Shown here piece after piece: positions 27,501-40,700 of a stretch of DNA of 64,000 nucleotides. How positions within the stretch are numbered: the first letter of the stretch is position 1; each line of letters opens with the position of its first letter. Made by a program: the position numbers and the translations under genes. Source of the DNA: Liolophura sinensis (lineage: Eukaryota; Mollusca; Polyplacophora; Chitonida; Chitonidae). Below the pieces are notes generated by a model that saw nothing but the letters and a program-made list of their open reading frames with translations, was not told where the DNA came from and ran no database searches. The stretch is from positions 26,064,628 through 26,128,627 of the forward strand of contig NC_088305.1 of assembly GCF_032854445.1 (NCBI RefSeq), written 5' to 3'.

Positions 27501-28284
27501 CCATCACAGCCATAGGGACCCTCTAAAGCATCGAAAGCTACACATGACTTTCACAGCCACAGGGACTCTCTAAAACTTCAAAAGCTGCACTTGACTTTTA
27601 CAGCCACAGGGACCATCTAAAGCATCAAAAGCTGCACTTGACTATCACAGCCACAGGGACCCTCAAAAGCATCGAAAGCTGCACATGACCTTTACAGCCA
27701 GAGGGATGCTTTATAGCATCAAAAGCTGCATTTAACCTTCACAGCCACAGGAACCCTCAAAAGCATCGAAAGCTTGTCTTGATACGTGGAGTTACATTTG
27801 GCGGGATAAACCTGCTTGAGTATAAAAATTTAGCCTTCGATTTTGCTACCAAACTGAACAGAAACTCCCTTTGTCATCGTTGTATTAAGTACTCTACCCT
27901 GTTATAGTTGTTGGATTTCGATGACAGCTATTAAAAAGTGTGAACATTCTGAAAATTGTTTTTATTTACTGTCTTAAAAAGTTTCTCAGACAATTATTTC
28001 ACTCACAGCTATTAAGGATGCCTCCAGCTTTAGGATGCGCTGTGTTCTATCCACTAGATGGCACTCCTGAGACCTAATCTTCTTCCTCAGAGCGCTGTCT
28101 TGACTTCCTGTTGACAAGCTCCTACCATTTGCTCACAACGCGTTTTCTGTCTAATCAGTTCATCATTGGTTTCTCTCAGAGTCGCATGTTTTATCTGCAG
28201 GTTTCTCTCTTGTTCTGTCAGCTGCTTCAACTGATGTTCTAGTCTGTCTCTATGGGCTTCGTATTGGTTTTGTAGCTCGTCATA
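18576..28284 (-). CDS. Death domain plus CARD adaptor-like protein with hendecad repeats
   Basis: This is probably an adaptor of apoptosis or innate signalling. Exons in coding order are 28284-28007, 23379-22920, 21634-21434, 20585-20310 and 18832-18576 (stop TGA). The last four join in phase. The first encodes a charged coiled coil (YDELQNQYEAHRDRLEHQL, later LRKKIRSQECHLVDRTQRIL), but the frame shifts by one base near 28095. Next come six 11-residue repeats of the type AIHSHITDQSQ, which suit a hendecad coiled coil. A death domain of about 66 residues follows (NWLDMGRALGLDGDQLRRI, FRVIGRWCSNSPDSGSLDEF), then a CARD of about 90 residues (SEDDKKMLTENYQLLVDDM, GSRALSEFRNALMESDQTHL). An 84-residue charged tail contains LAEQLAVLIRACAEIKQG. 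Domain order is the reverse of CRADD. The start codon was not found. A likely AATAAA on the minus strand is at 18347-18342. Confidence 0.82.
19390..19955 (-). other. Possible solo LTR or promoter-like segment in an intron
   Basis: On the minus strand this block has TGTTAAGCATAACAGG at its upstream edge and, about 105 bases on, a TATA-like GTATATAAGC. A compact G/C-richer stretch follows, unlike the surrounding AT-rich intron. This is compatible with a solo LTR, but I could not define a target duplication or the other end. Confidence 0.25.
20846..20882 (+). repeat. SINE family B tail remnant
   Basis: The segment GCGTTAAACCACAAGCATTC with ATTCATTCATTC repeats matches the 3' tail of the family B SINE. 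The rest of the element is not recognisable. Confidence 0.6.
22286..22632 (-). mobile_element. SINE family B, inverted copy with target duplication
   Basis: This is the reverse complement of the element at 2751-3117, with only scattered differences. The 12-bp direct repeat CTGATAAGACGA flanks it at 22274-22285 and 22633-22644. It sits in an intron of the death domain/CARD gene. Confidence 0.92.
23748..23970. mobile_element. Tc1/mariner-type MITE
   Basis: A 223-bp element with perfect 14-bp terminal inverted repeats, CACTCAAAAAATTA and TAATTTTTTGAGTG, extended to about 21 bp with one mismatch. It is flanked by the dinucleotide TA on both sides (23746-23747 and 23971-23972). There is no coding capacity. 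A degenerate relative is at about 54285-54450. Confidence 0.85.
23973..25342. other. Intron of the death domain/CARD gene, no feature seen
   Basis: AT-rich intronic DNA between exons 23379-22920 and 28284-28007. I found no exon-like segment, RNA gene or recognisable repeat on either strand. Confidence 0.5.
25343..25402 (-). repeat. SINE family A fragment
   Basis: A short internal piece containing CCTTCCCACGTACGGCCGGA and GGAAGCCAGCATAAGCTGG, matching the antisense head-proximal part of the SINE. Confidence 0.7.
25890..27785. repeat. Long minisatellite, 47-bp unit, about 40 copies
   Basis: The unit contains GCATCGAAAGCTGCACTTGA, CCTTCACAGCCACAGGGA and CCCTCTAAA. Copies differ by several substitutions and small indels. 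The array ends about 220 bases from the coiled-coil exon (28007). The open frames inside it are artefacts of the unit. Confidence 0.95.
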
Positions 28285-29214
28285 CTAAGTATTGTGAGGA
28301 CAAAGAAAGCATATTTTTATACGCTTCAAGCGTGTAGCAAAAGAACAACCTTTGCATGATTTTATGTGTTTTGCAAAATGTTAAGAGGTAGAACATCAAA
28401 AGTAGAAGCAAAACTAAACTATTCTCCCCACACAGAGACATGCAGCCCTCCGTCTGTTACCTCTGCTAAAAGAACTTACCAATCTGATACATTTGGTTAA
28501 TTAACATAATCCAGAGTGACCATGGGAAGCAACCGTAGCATCGCTACTGTGACTAAACAAATGTGAAAGTAATCACTGGCCATATTGTGCGAGGATTGAG
28601 ATTATGGTTTATTTGTGGAAGACCACATACGCCAGGTGTTGCTGAAGTAGTTTTTGTTTCGTTGGAAACCCTGTCTCTATGTAAGTTATGTGAATATCAA
28701 TGAAGACTCCCTTCTACGACCAATGAAAAGTTCTCCTCATTTGCCAAGATATTTTGCTGGTACCCAACGATTTCTGGCCAACACAGATTACGTCAATTTT
28801 TTACGAGATGTCTTTCGACAAAGTATAGGTTCGATAGATTCGAATGGTCTGTCCTTGACAGGGCAGTATACTTCCTACAGATGTCGTACCTTGCAGCTGA
28901 TTTCCGCATTCGTAGAAGACAGTGCGCTGATTTTGCCCTTTAAAGTTTCTATTTTTTCATCACACCCTTTTTTTCTCACGCTTTGGTTCCTTGTGGGTTT
29001 TTGTTAGTTTTGGATAAGCTGCGAACAGCTCTCTCTGGGCAGAATAATGAAAAATAATTATAGAGAAACACGTTTAAATATATGAGTGGCCTTTAATATG
29101 CGCTTCGTTTTATTTACCATACACATGCGCACTGAAGTTCCTCGGAAAACGAGGCTTAGATAATGGCTTCAATGTGGAAAGGACAATACGCTAAATTTAT
29201 CAGCACACACAAGC

Positions 29215-29525
29215 TGAGACGATATTCGCAAAAAGCTGATACCCTAATGACAACTTCAATAAAGATGACAAAAAGTTGACACGACAGAAAGACGACAAAC
29301 AGCTGATACTATGGTAACAAACAGCTGATACTATGATGAGAATTCAGTTTTCACGAGGATGACAAATAGCTTTCACGAAGATAACAAACAGCTGACAGGA
29401 CGCTAACAAACACCTAACACGATGATGAGGAACAACTGACATCATCATGACAAAGAGCTGACACCATGCTCACAAACAGCTGACACGATGACGACAAACA
29501 GATGGCAAACATGTGACACAATGGC
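29215..29525. repeat. Degenerate short tandem repeats (ACAAACAGCTGACAC type)
   Basis: Irregular units of roughly 20-25 bp share ACAAACAGCTGA, with ATGATGA or ATGACGA spacers. Each contains a CAGCTG palindrome. Order is poor, so this is an old array. Confidence 0.6.
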
Positions 29526-30959
29526 AGCCAACAACCTGTGGATCTTCATTTTGGGCAAGATCATGCCACTGGAATGGGTGGGAAATAAGTCATCCAATCA
29601 GAGCGAGGCACATGAAAGTTATTGACCAATGAATGTACATTTCCCGCCAAGATCTCACTATGTCAGTTCGAGACCTAAATTTGAAGATAACAGTTTTTCG
29701 ACGACAGAAGAATGATGATTTTATGTCAAACTAAAAAAAAATGTCAGAAGGGAACGATTAATTTAGTGGAGAAACTTATAGATTCAGTTGAAGCTCAAAT
29801 GGAAGTTGCTTCCTGAGATGGTAGCGTTGCTGAGAATTTGATGACCATGTGGAGCCGATTTCGGCAGAGTCGAGCTTACAACGTTTTCAACTCGGCTCAC
29901 ACTTCGTGTCCGGGTGACGGTAGGTATGGAGCCAGGCGCGGTGACAAGTCACAGGCATTCAACAAGTATGACGAAGATGGCAACTGTGTATACAGATTGT
30001 CATTTTGAGCACACATCGCTCACCATTGCTTTTAGTGTTAAAGTTTTTCGAGATATGCTAGAACACGGCGTAATACACCAATAAAAGGGATAAATAAATT
30101 TAAACTCGCCTTTTTCAAGGTGTGCAGCCTGGGTGCTGAAAGTCAATTTATGAAACTAAAAGATGATATCTCAGTCTTATTAAAGTGTATTTTCAAATCA
30201 CTTCTTCCGCACATTCTGACATACCTTACACGTATCAGCAGTTATGTGTTCATAATTTATTCCATTCACGGTAAAAATGTTTTCTTTGACAAAAAAACTT
30301 CAGACAAAAAAAAAATTTCACAAAATACACTGATCAGAGAGAGATAAATTAGTCGGCCTATAAAGAGTAAAAAGGCGAAAATTTGGCTTTGGCATTTTAT
30401 TGAAACTTAACGTCAAAGTTGGAGAAATATTTGTGTATTACAAAAAAAAAAAGAAGACTTGTTGAACAAATGGTAGATCGAGGCGAAGCATCACAGCATC
30501 ATTTACGTTGTCAAACCCCCCATGTAACTACCTTCGCTTTGTCTTTGTCTACCTTCCCGCGTTTGCTTTCTTTTTAAATTACGTGAGCATTTTACGTCCT
30601 CAGGAGCATGTTTAAATCATTTGCACACAACATATTTTGCTCGTTTTAAATCGACAGTGTGCAATCAAAATTTATTTTAGAATTATGCCGGCATGCCCTA
30701 ACAGCCTATTGCTCTTTTCGGCATCAGTATGATCTCGCTTTTTTTTTCTATGCTGTCAAAATGACTATGGTAATTCTTGTCATCATTGTTTTGGTGAATA
30801 CCAACAGGTATGACATTTCACATATCAGACTCCCGTAAAGCTTAATTAGGAGGTATCAGCTCATTTTTTCCGATCAGTTCTCACGTACTTGTAACTATGC
30901 ATAGTAACACAACAGATGTGACGATATAATCTTTGTGGAAAATCAGTTATTCAGTTCGA

Positions 30960-31345
30960 ATGACCGTCAATCGATCTGAGGAGGCCACTCCATCTGTAAA
31001 GGCCCGTCCATCAGTAAAATGCCATTCCATCAGACGGTTACTCGATTAGTGAAGGCCACTCCGTTTAATGACGGCCATTCGCTCAGTGAAGGTCACTTTG
31101 TCAGTGACCGTCACTCAATCAGTAACAGTCACTCCATCGGTGAAGGTCACTCTGTCAGCGACGATCAATTGATCAGTGAAGGCCACTCCGTTTAATGACG
31201 GCCATTCTCTCAGTGAAGGTCACTTTGTCAGTGACCGTCACTCAATCAGTAACAGTCACTCTATCGGTGACGGTCACTCTGTCAGCGACGATCAATTAAT
31301 CAGTGAAGGTCACTTCATCAGTGAAGGTCATTCGAACTGCGTGAT
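30960..31345. repeat. Nested tandem repeat, 15-bp base unit
   Basis: The base unit is about 15 bp (GTCACTCNNTCAGTGAAG type) and is arranged in a higher-order repeat of 127 bp. CACTCCGTTTAATGACGGCC recurs near 31059 and 31186. In one frame it reads as five-residue GHSVS/GHSIG repeats, but there is no sign of a gene. Confidence 0.85.
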
Positions 31346-31424
31346 ATATAAAGCTATTTCAACAGCCAGTGAACGAACATATTCCTAAACACGTTTCACT
31401 CTTTAAAGACTAAACTGGTAAATT

Positions 31425-31500
31425 ATTTTTATTTATTTATTTGACAGATGTTGTACGCCGTACTGAAAATTGACAAATTATGGTGAAACGGATTTTGTAG
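31425..31500 (-). repeat. SINE family A tail fragment
   Basis: TTTATTTATTTATTTGACAG followed by TTGTACGCCGTACTGAAAAT is the antisense SINE tail. It lies just 3' of the aldo-keto reductase, near its poly(A) signals on the minus strand. Confidence 0.6.
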
Positions 31501-31785
31501 GCAGAGAAATGATACCCTTTTTCATTTTATTGTATTTATTTTGTAAAATGGTGAGCTATCTAAGCACATCCGGTCAAAATGAGTTCCGGTCAGGCGGAAG
31601 GAAAGCTCATGGAGTGCTCATATCAATCATACGAGTATATATATTCTTACATTGTTTGGGTTTGCTACACATTGGCAATAGTTTTAACATTACTAGAGAA
31701 CATGACCAGTGGAACAAAGGTGCATTGTATCTCAGTGTTACACTGTCGGATATAGTGTCTTTTCCAGGGACTCTTCTTGTTGATG

Positions 31786-34700
31786 TTAATACGCCACGGT
31801 AAATGGGTAATCCGGATGACCCTCCGCCCTGCAAAGTAAACACATCAGAGAGAAATGGTACATTATTTCTAATCAACACTATACCATGTGTGCTCGTTAC
31901 GACTGATACTAGTACATAATATCATTGTAAATCGTTCAGTGGATGTCTGCTGTCGAGGTCACGGAGATTAGAATGATTCAATACTAAATAAAAGTGAAAC
32001 AAGAGCAACATTTTTGATACCCGTTAAATGTTTCATAACACTGCCGTAATTATTCTTTTGTTTAGTTTTTGATTGGTGTTTTACGTCGTATTCAAGAATG
32101 TTCTTCTACGACGCCGACTAGCATTATGGTGGGAGGAAACCGGGCAGAGCCCGGGGAAAACCCACTGCGATTCGCAGGCTGCTGCAGACCTTTCTACGTA
32201 CGGCCGGACAGGAAGCCAGAATGAGATGGCGTAATCATTTATGAAAGCGCGTTTTAAGACATATCTAGGCATGTCTTGGACTTACCTAGGCATGCTCTAT
32301 ACCTGAATGGACCGTTAATAAAATATCAATTATGATTTACGCAAAAAACAGAAAACAATAACTTCCTAAATCAGTAGAAACGTTAAAAAAAATTACGGGA
32401 AAATCCCACGTTCGAATTCAGTCAGGTCAAAATGTCTATAAAAAATAGACTATCTATTGTCCACAAGTTCACAACTTTGTCAGGTTTCGTCCACAAAAAC
32501 GGAGAATGTGTATATCAAATTGGGACGTCGTACTTAGAATAGCTTTTGAGAAATCGCGTGTCGACAAGTCGCACGCAAACACGCACAACCACTCACAGAC
32601 AGGTGCAAAACAAGATATAAAATCATGTAGCCTCTGACCAATCGGTTTAGATCTGCTTTCATGTATTTCTGACCACTTGTCGAATCCACCATACGCAATC
32701 TGAGAGGAGTCTTAAACTAACAGGTTCTCAAGTACCTGCATGAATAGATACGTAGTTTTCTCAAGACTGTTATCTGCCTTTGACTAAACACATGATCACC
32801 CTCATATGTTTATTTGTTTATTTATTTGATTGGTGTATAGGCCGTGCTCAAGAATATTTCACATATATGACGACGGTCATCGTTATGATGGGAGGAAACC
32901 GGGCAGAACGTGGACGAAACCCACGGTCATCAGCAGTTGCTGGCAGACCTTCTCACGTACGGAAGGGGAGGTAGACAGCATGAGCTGGACTTGAGTCAAC
33001 CCAATCGTCAACGGAGGCCCCTCGCCCTCAAATAAATGCATCATTTTGATTACATACTTGAAAAGCAAAAACATATGCTTACTTTAGCTACTTTAGTGTT
33101 AAGACAAGTAGGCGTTAAAGGCAAGCTTAAAGAGGAGGATCGAAATAGTCGGAAATACTTTTTTTTTAATTGTAGAAAAAAACGCATTGTGTTAAAGCCG
33201 ATGGTAGCTCGAGAGGATAATACGGAAATAAAAATTTTCTGCCGTTTCCAATTTTACATGCAAGAACACTTGATGTCACTCCATCACTAACTTATAGCAA
33301 CAAATGACGTCGTACTTTCAAACGCGCATGACGTCATTCCAGCGTAACTGCCATGTCATGTCGCAACGTCATGTCAGCCCCGATTCATCGTCACAGAAGG
33401 AACATTACTACGTCACATCAACAAAATTTCACGGAAACTGGCGAGGACTTTGTATTTTTTAGGACTTTTCACTTTAATAGGGGATAAATATCTTTATTCA
33501 GCGTAAATTTTTTTGAACCGTGGCTAACTATATTTCATAGGGTATCCATCATATCAGTCTAATATCTTAACCTGGCATTTCTTAGGACTAAAGGAGCAAT
33601 GAATGCCAACCTGCGGATGGTCGTGGGTTTACCCCGGTTTCCGCTCACCATAATTGCTGGCCGCCGTCGTATAAGTGAAATATTCTTGAGTACGGCGTAA
33701 AACACCAAACAAACAAACAAATAAATAAATAAATAAATAAATGCCTGTGGTAAGCAAGAATAAAAGTTCGGTATAAAGAGACATCGCTAATAACATCTTA
33801 CTCACATCCAAAGCATGTCGTAAAACCGTCGCTTTCTTTTGTTGAGTTCAGCTAAGGCGACAACATCTTCCTGCGCGAGTTCAAAATCAAAAATCTGAAA
33901 ATCGATTTTATCGCAGTGGTGAATTTTCGTTATGCAAACAGAGATGATGTTCTGATATCATCATTAGCGTACTAACAGAAGAAGAAAACATGAAAATGAT
34001 GCAAATATCAAATGAAAGAACGTGAAAAGTTATTTGTAAATACATTATTTTATACTTTTTTCTCGATTTTTTTTTCAGGAGAAGTGGTATTGGAACATGG
34101 TTGTTGGTGGGTATTTATGAGTACTTCTTGGCATGCATACTGTTTTCAACATAATGTTCTAAAATAAGGATGTGATGCAGGTCTAATAAATTTACTTAAA
34201 TATAAATTCTTTGTTAATATAAAAGAGATGCATTTAATTTGAATTTTGATAATATTTATGAATATAAAAAAATACAAATGTGATTAAAATGTAGGTAGAC
34301 ACATTTGTTTTAAAAAAACTAAAATCTAGGATGAATATATTTATTAAACATGTGCCATATCATGTTTAACATCATTATGAAAAACAATGCATAACGAGAT
34401 GTGGTCCCAAAACCCACCCTTCAAAAACTGTTTTCAAATGTCGGTCTCTCTTAAAGAAAAATTGAAAACAAAAATGTGAAAACAAAATATTTACAATTAA
34501 TTTTTCACACTTTTCACACTGTTCCAACTAAACTGAATGCAATTTTTATGTTTTCTCAACCTTTTTTTAATTCACAACGTCCGTCTCTGAGAAGCTGACA
34601 TGATTCATTTACATGTTGTACAATATATGATGCCTTCGATCGTGAAACAGCTTAAAAACGTGCGGGAGAACAGGTTATGTACAGTTTGTTTCATGGACAT

Positions 34701-37700
34701 TCTACCTCGACGGTTGAAAATAATTTGCTAACATGTTCCCGTGGAATCCATGTAATGTGACATCCCGCTACGTCAGAAAATTTTGTTGTTGTCAGATAAA
34801 CTCATGTCCACGTGTACAGCTCAAAGACAAATATTACTCCCTGATCTTGTAGACTCTGGAATCCCATCCCTAACAACTTTGTTCGCTGAAGAATACAAGT
34901 TAGGTTTTGAAACTGTGGGGAATTGTCAGTCAAACCTGATGTTGTACGAATTGGCCTCTGTACGCTAATGTTACCATACCTCGATGTTTTCCTTTATCCT
35001 AGACGGTGTTGAACTCTTCGGTAGAACTGCAATTCCCCGCTGGACGATGTCCCTCAGTAAAATCTGTGAATAAAGATCAACACTTTTTTGGTTAATCAAA
35101 TAACTGATTGATCGACTGATATAATTAATAAATTATTTGGTAGCTAAATGTTTTCTTTTTAAGGTTTATTTATTTGATTGGTGTTTTACGCCGTATTCAA
35201 GAATATTTCATTTATAACCTGCAGCACTATGGTGGGAGGAAACCAGGCAAGCCGCTAGCAGACCTACCCACGTACGACCCGCGTGGACTTGAACTCACAG
35301 CGTCTGCATTGGGGAGAGACTCCTGGATCATTGCGTCTCGGCCACATAGGTCCCTCTTTGTTCTTTCAGGTCAAGGCGTACGCTGTTCTTGTACGATGGC
35401 AATCAGTTTTATGGGTTGAAGAAACCGGAGTTCTCTGAGTAAACCAACAAACAATTGTCAATTTCCTGTCTGACACCACATTGGTGAAAGACAAGTGAAA
35501 GTTAGACTGTGAAAACCACAACAGGAGCATCCACGATCGCTTATTGTGACTAACGTCTCCCGAACAATGAAAGAATGGGAATCCAGAGATCCACCGCCTA
35601 AGGTCGGGATTGAACCCGAACCAGTCGTGTTCTACTAATAGCCGTACCAAAGAATATTTCACTTCTAATACGACACTGTGAATTTCGCCAGATACCTCCC
35701 AAAAATCCTGACATAAAGCCGCTGCCGAACGAGCCGAAACTGGATTGGAAGCTGTGATTTTCCGTGTTCAAGTGTACCTCAGGTAAAAAAAAAAACCCAT
35801 TAAACCTCTTGGCCAGCGAGAGTACATTCGAGATTTGTTATCGGTGCATCGCTAATGGAGGTCGAGTCAGGCCCAATCCAAAATTTCCTGACATCTGGGA
35901 ATTTCTTCAAAGAATTTTATTTCTTTGTCTCTGTTCATGTACTTTGTAAATAAAAGCAGCAGGTGAGGCTCTTAATTAATGAACTAGATTCGTGTAAAAA
36001 AGTACAGACTATAAAATAAAGAGTAAAACCAGAACAGTGAGGACAGTGTAGTAGTTGGACAACGGTCACATGCACGTAACCGGTGAAATCCAGCCTCATG
36101 TCCATTCACCTATCAGGGTTTTCATTTTCCCTTTAAGTACAGTTAGTTCTGGTCAATATTGTACCTGAAAGAATTGTTATTATGTCTAACCTGGGCGGGT
36201 GTTTTCCCATATTTCTTTGCAATCTTCAGGACAATCTCTTCTTCTAAAAGCACTGGGTCGTTTTCCCGCTGGCTGCGACAAGGAAAACAATCAAGCAATG
36301 CAAATATATTTCAACTAGGTACATCTAAATACAAACATGCGCGAAAATTGAGAGAAACTGTATACGGCATTACAGATTAGTAGTTAAATATTTCATTCAA
36401 TTGTTAAAAATTATATTAAAAGACTAAGATGAGACATTTGTTGTAAACAACGGTAACTAAGACTAATCTCCTTATTAGATAATGTAATATTGTTACAGAT
36501 TGAAAAATTGTGTCCGACCAATTGAAAGTATATACCGGTTTTATGCGATCTCCTAAAGTGGCTAAGCAATCATATGAAGGACGTCTTGTCGCTGTTCCTA
36601 ACTCGAACTGATTTTCACTAGTATTTACCTGGTAATATGACGATGCACAGATATGTAGGCTACCTGTAACCCACTGTTGTGATACATGTACATCCACTAT
36701 GACAAGTGATATTTTGTCTCTCACGCCTAGGATTCTGTAGGTGAATGTTGTGATATTTGCCTAATAAAGACAATGACGTTACACCCTACCAGCCCAGGAT
36801 TCTGTAACCCACTGCTGTGATATATGCCTGATGATGACAATGATGTTACACCCTACCAGCCCAGGATTGTGTAACGCACTGCTGTGATATATGCCTGATC
36901 ATGACATTGGTGTTAAACTCTACCAGCCCAGGATTGTGTAACCCACTGTTGTGATATATGCCTGATGATGACATTGGTGTTATACTCTACTAGCGCAGGA
37001 TTGTGTAACCCACTGCTGTGATATATGCCTGATGATGACATTGGTGTTAAATTCTACCAGCCCAGGATTCTGTAACCCAATGCTGTGATATATGCCTGAT
37101 GATGACATTGGTGTTATACTCTACTAGCGCAGGATTGTGTAACCCACTGCTGTGATATATGCCTCATAATGACAATGGTGTTACATCCCACCACTCCAGG
37201 ATTCTGTAACCCACTGCTGTGATATATGTCTGATGAAGACAATGATGTTACACACTACCAGCCCAGGATTGTGTAACCCACTGTTGTGATATATGCCTAA
37301 TAATGACGATGGTGTTACACCCTACCAGCCCAGGATTGTGTAACCCACTGCTGTGATATATGCCTGATGATGACAAGGATGTTACATCCTACCACTCCAG
37401 GATTCTGTAACCCACTGTTGTTATATCCCCTTGGTGACCAAAATGGTGTTAAACTCTACCACTCGAGGATTCTGTAACCCACTGTTGTGATATCTGCCTG
37501 ATGATGACAATGATGTTACATCCTACCACTCCAGGATTCTGTAACCCACTGTTGTTATATCCCCTTGGTGATCAAAATGGTGTTAAACTCTACCACTGCA
37601 GGATTGTGTAACCCACTGCTGTGATATCTGCCTGATGATGACAATGATGTTACATCCTACCACTCCAGGATTCTGTAACCCACTGTTGTGATATCCCCCT

Positions 37701-40700
37701 TGTGATGACAATGATCTTACACTCTACCACTCCAAAATTCTGTAACCCACTGTTGTGCTATCCCCATGGTGATCAAAATGATGTTACACTCTACCACTCC
37801 AGGATTCTGTAACCCACTGTTGTGATATCCCCCTGGTGATCAAAGTGATGTAACACTCTACCGCTGCAGGATTCTGTAACCCACTGTTGTGATATCCCCC
37901 TGGTGATCAAAGTGATGTTACACTCTACAACTCTAGGATTCTGTAACCCACTGTTGTGATATCCCCCTTGTGATCAAAATGATGTTACACTCTACCACTC
38001 CAGGATTCTGTGGCCCACTGTTGTGATATCCCCCTTGTGATCAAAATGATGTTACACTCTACCACTCCAGGAATCTGTAACCCACTGTTGTGATATATGC
38101 CTGATGATGGCAATGATATTACACTCTGTCACTCCAGGATTCTGTAACCCACTGTCGTGATATCCCCCTGATGATACCAGTGGTGTTACATTTTACCACT
38201 CCAGGATTCTGTGGCCCACTGTGGTAATATCTGCCTGATGATGACGATGATGTTACACTGTACCAGTCCCGGATTGTGTGGCCCACTGTGGTAATATCTG
38301 CCTGATGATGACAATGATGTTACACTGTACCAGTCCCGGATTCTGTGGCCCACTGTGGTAATATCTGCCTGATGATGACAGTGATATTACACTGTACCAG
38401 TCCCGGATTCTGTAATCCATTGCTGTGATATGTGCCCAATGATGACAATGACGCTGCACTTGACAAGCTTAGGATTCTGTAAATTCTTGCATTTATTACA
38501 TATGATTTTATGATTTTAAATTTTTCAGTGATTATCTAGTTAATGAGGATAAGTGTAGATTCTTTTGTTTCAGCGCCGAGTTTTGTATCCTGGGTGTTGT
38601 TTTATATGTATTGTCTCTATTGGATGTCATTATGTAAGAAAAGCCAGGTGAGTTTTGTACCCTGGGTGTTTTTTATATGTATTGTCTCTATTGGATGTCA
38701 TTATGTAAGACAAACCAGGTGAGTTTTGTACCCTGGGTGTTTTTTATATGAATGGTCTCTATTAGATGTCATTCTGTAAGACATGCCAAGTGAGTTTTGC
38801 AACCTGGATGTTTTTTTATACGAATGGTCTCTATTGGATGTCATTCTGTAAGACATGTCAAGTGAGTTTTGTACCCTGGGTGTTTTTTATATGAATGGTC
38901 TCTATTGGATGTCATTCTGTACGACATGCCAAGTGAGTTTTGTACCCTGGGTGTTTTTATATGAATGGTCTCTATTGGATGTCATTCTGTAAGACATGCC
39001 AAGTGAGTTTTGTACCCTAGGTGTTTTTTATATGAATGGTCTCTATTGGATGTCATTCTGTAAGACAAGCCAGGTGAGTTTTGTACCCTGGGTGTTTTTT
39101 ATATGAATGGTCTCTATTGGATGTCATTCTGTAAGACATGCCAAGTGAGTTTTGTACCCTGGGTGTTTTTTATATGAATTGTCTCTATTGGATGTCATTC
39201 TGTAAGACATGCCAAGTGAGTTTTGTACCCTAGGTGTTTTTTATATGAATGGTCTCTATTACATGTCATTCTGTAAGACAAGCCAGGTGAGTTTTGTACC
39301 CTGGGTGTTTTTTTATACGAATGGTCTCTATTGGATGTCATTCTGTAAGACATGCCAAGTGAGTTTTGTACCCTGGGTGTTTTTTATATGAATGGTCTCT
39401 ATTGGATGTCATTCTGTAAGACAAGCCAGGTGAGTTTTGTACCCTGGGTGTTTTTTATATGAATGGTCTCTATTGGATGTCATTCTGTAAGACATGCGAA
39501 GTGAGTTTTGTACCCTGGGTGTTTTTTATATGAATTGTCTCTATTGGATGTCATTCTGTAAGACATGCCAAGTGAGTTTTGTACCCTGGGTGTTTTTTAT
39601 ATGAATGGTCTCTATTACATGTCATTCTGTAAGACAAGCCAGGTGAGTTTTGTACCCTGGGTGTTTTTTATACGAATGGTCTCTATTGGATGTCATTCTG
39701 TAAGACATGCCAAGTGAGTTTTGTACCCTGGGTGTTTTTTATATGAATGGTCTCTATTGGATGTCATTCTGTAAGACATGCCAAGTGAGTTTTGTACCCT
39801 AGGTGTTTTTTATATGAATGGTCTCTATTGGATGTCATTATGTAAGACAAGACAGGTGAGTTTTGTACCCTGGGTGTTTTTTATATGAATGGTCTCTATT
39901 ACATGTCATTCTGTAAGACAAGCCAGGTGAGTTTTGTACCCTGGGTGTTTTTTTATATGAATGGTCTCTATTGGATGTCATTCTGTAAGACATGCGAAGT
40001 GAGTTTTGTACCCTGGGTGTTTTTTATATGAATGGTCTCTATTGGATGTCATTATGTAAGACATGCCAGGTGAGTTTTGTATTTCTGGACTGCTCATCTG
40101 CACAGAACGTTAATATGTAAGTAATATAGGTATTTTATTTCAGTCTGGTTCGGACTTACTACACATCAGCCCGGCGTGGTGCGCCTAAGGGGGCATAGGC
40201 TGTAAGAGTTATTCCCCTTGACCTGCAGAACTCGTTTAAAGCGTACTGGGGTAAGTAGGCATGAACTTCAACCTGCAAGATAAAAATAACAAGATCAACA
40301 ATCCCCTTCACCCCACGAGATAATTACGGTGTGATTCCAGCAACATTTTGTAATATATTAAAAGTAAGTTTTCGTTTATGGTATTACATTTCTGACTTTG
40401 TCAGGAACGATTCTTCATGCTAGCTTGCTCTCATATCGTACAACGTGCGAATCTTCGTGGATTTCCCCCGGGTTCTGTCCGGTTTCCTTGCACCATAATG
40501 CCGGCCGCTATCTTCTGAGTGATACATAATTGAGTCCGGCGTAAAATACCAATCAAAGAAACATGTGAAGAATTGTGCATTACTTCCATCGTCACAACCA
40601 GCTTTCTAAGAAATCTAATTACACAATACGTGTACATTTGCCTATATACTGTAGCAGCCTTTATACATAACTAGTTTCTGAAATTATCATGCATTTGAAA

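Larger units (their letters stand above)
28285..31420. other. Intergenic region between the CARD gene and the aldo-keto reductase
   Basis: Contents: a donor-like GTAAGTTC on the minus strand near 28478, degenerate repeats at 29215-29525, two CCAAT motifs near 29593 and 29624, and a tandem array at 30960-31345. Upstream exons of the minus-strand CARD gene may lie here, but none joins in frame to the exon at 28284. Confidence 0.4.

Noticed and set aside
28654-29007. 117-codon plus-strand open frame
   Set aside because: No domain, no splice partner and no promoter signal; codon content looks random.
31607-31879. 90-codon minus-strand open frame
   Set aside because: It covers the last aldo-keto reductase exon in another frame; the frame that ends [11 protein letters not shown] fits the gene's phase and family.
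36727-40085. CRISPR-like arrays
   Set aside because: The repeats are head-to-tail minisatellites without unique spacers, inside an intron of an animal gene.
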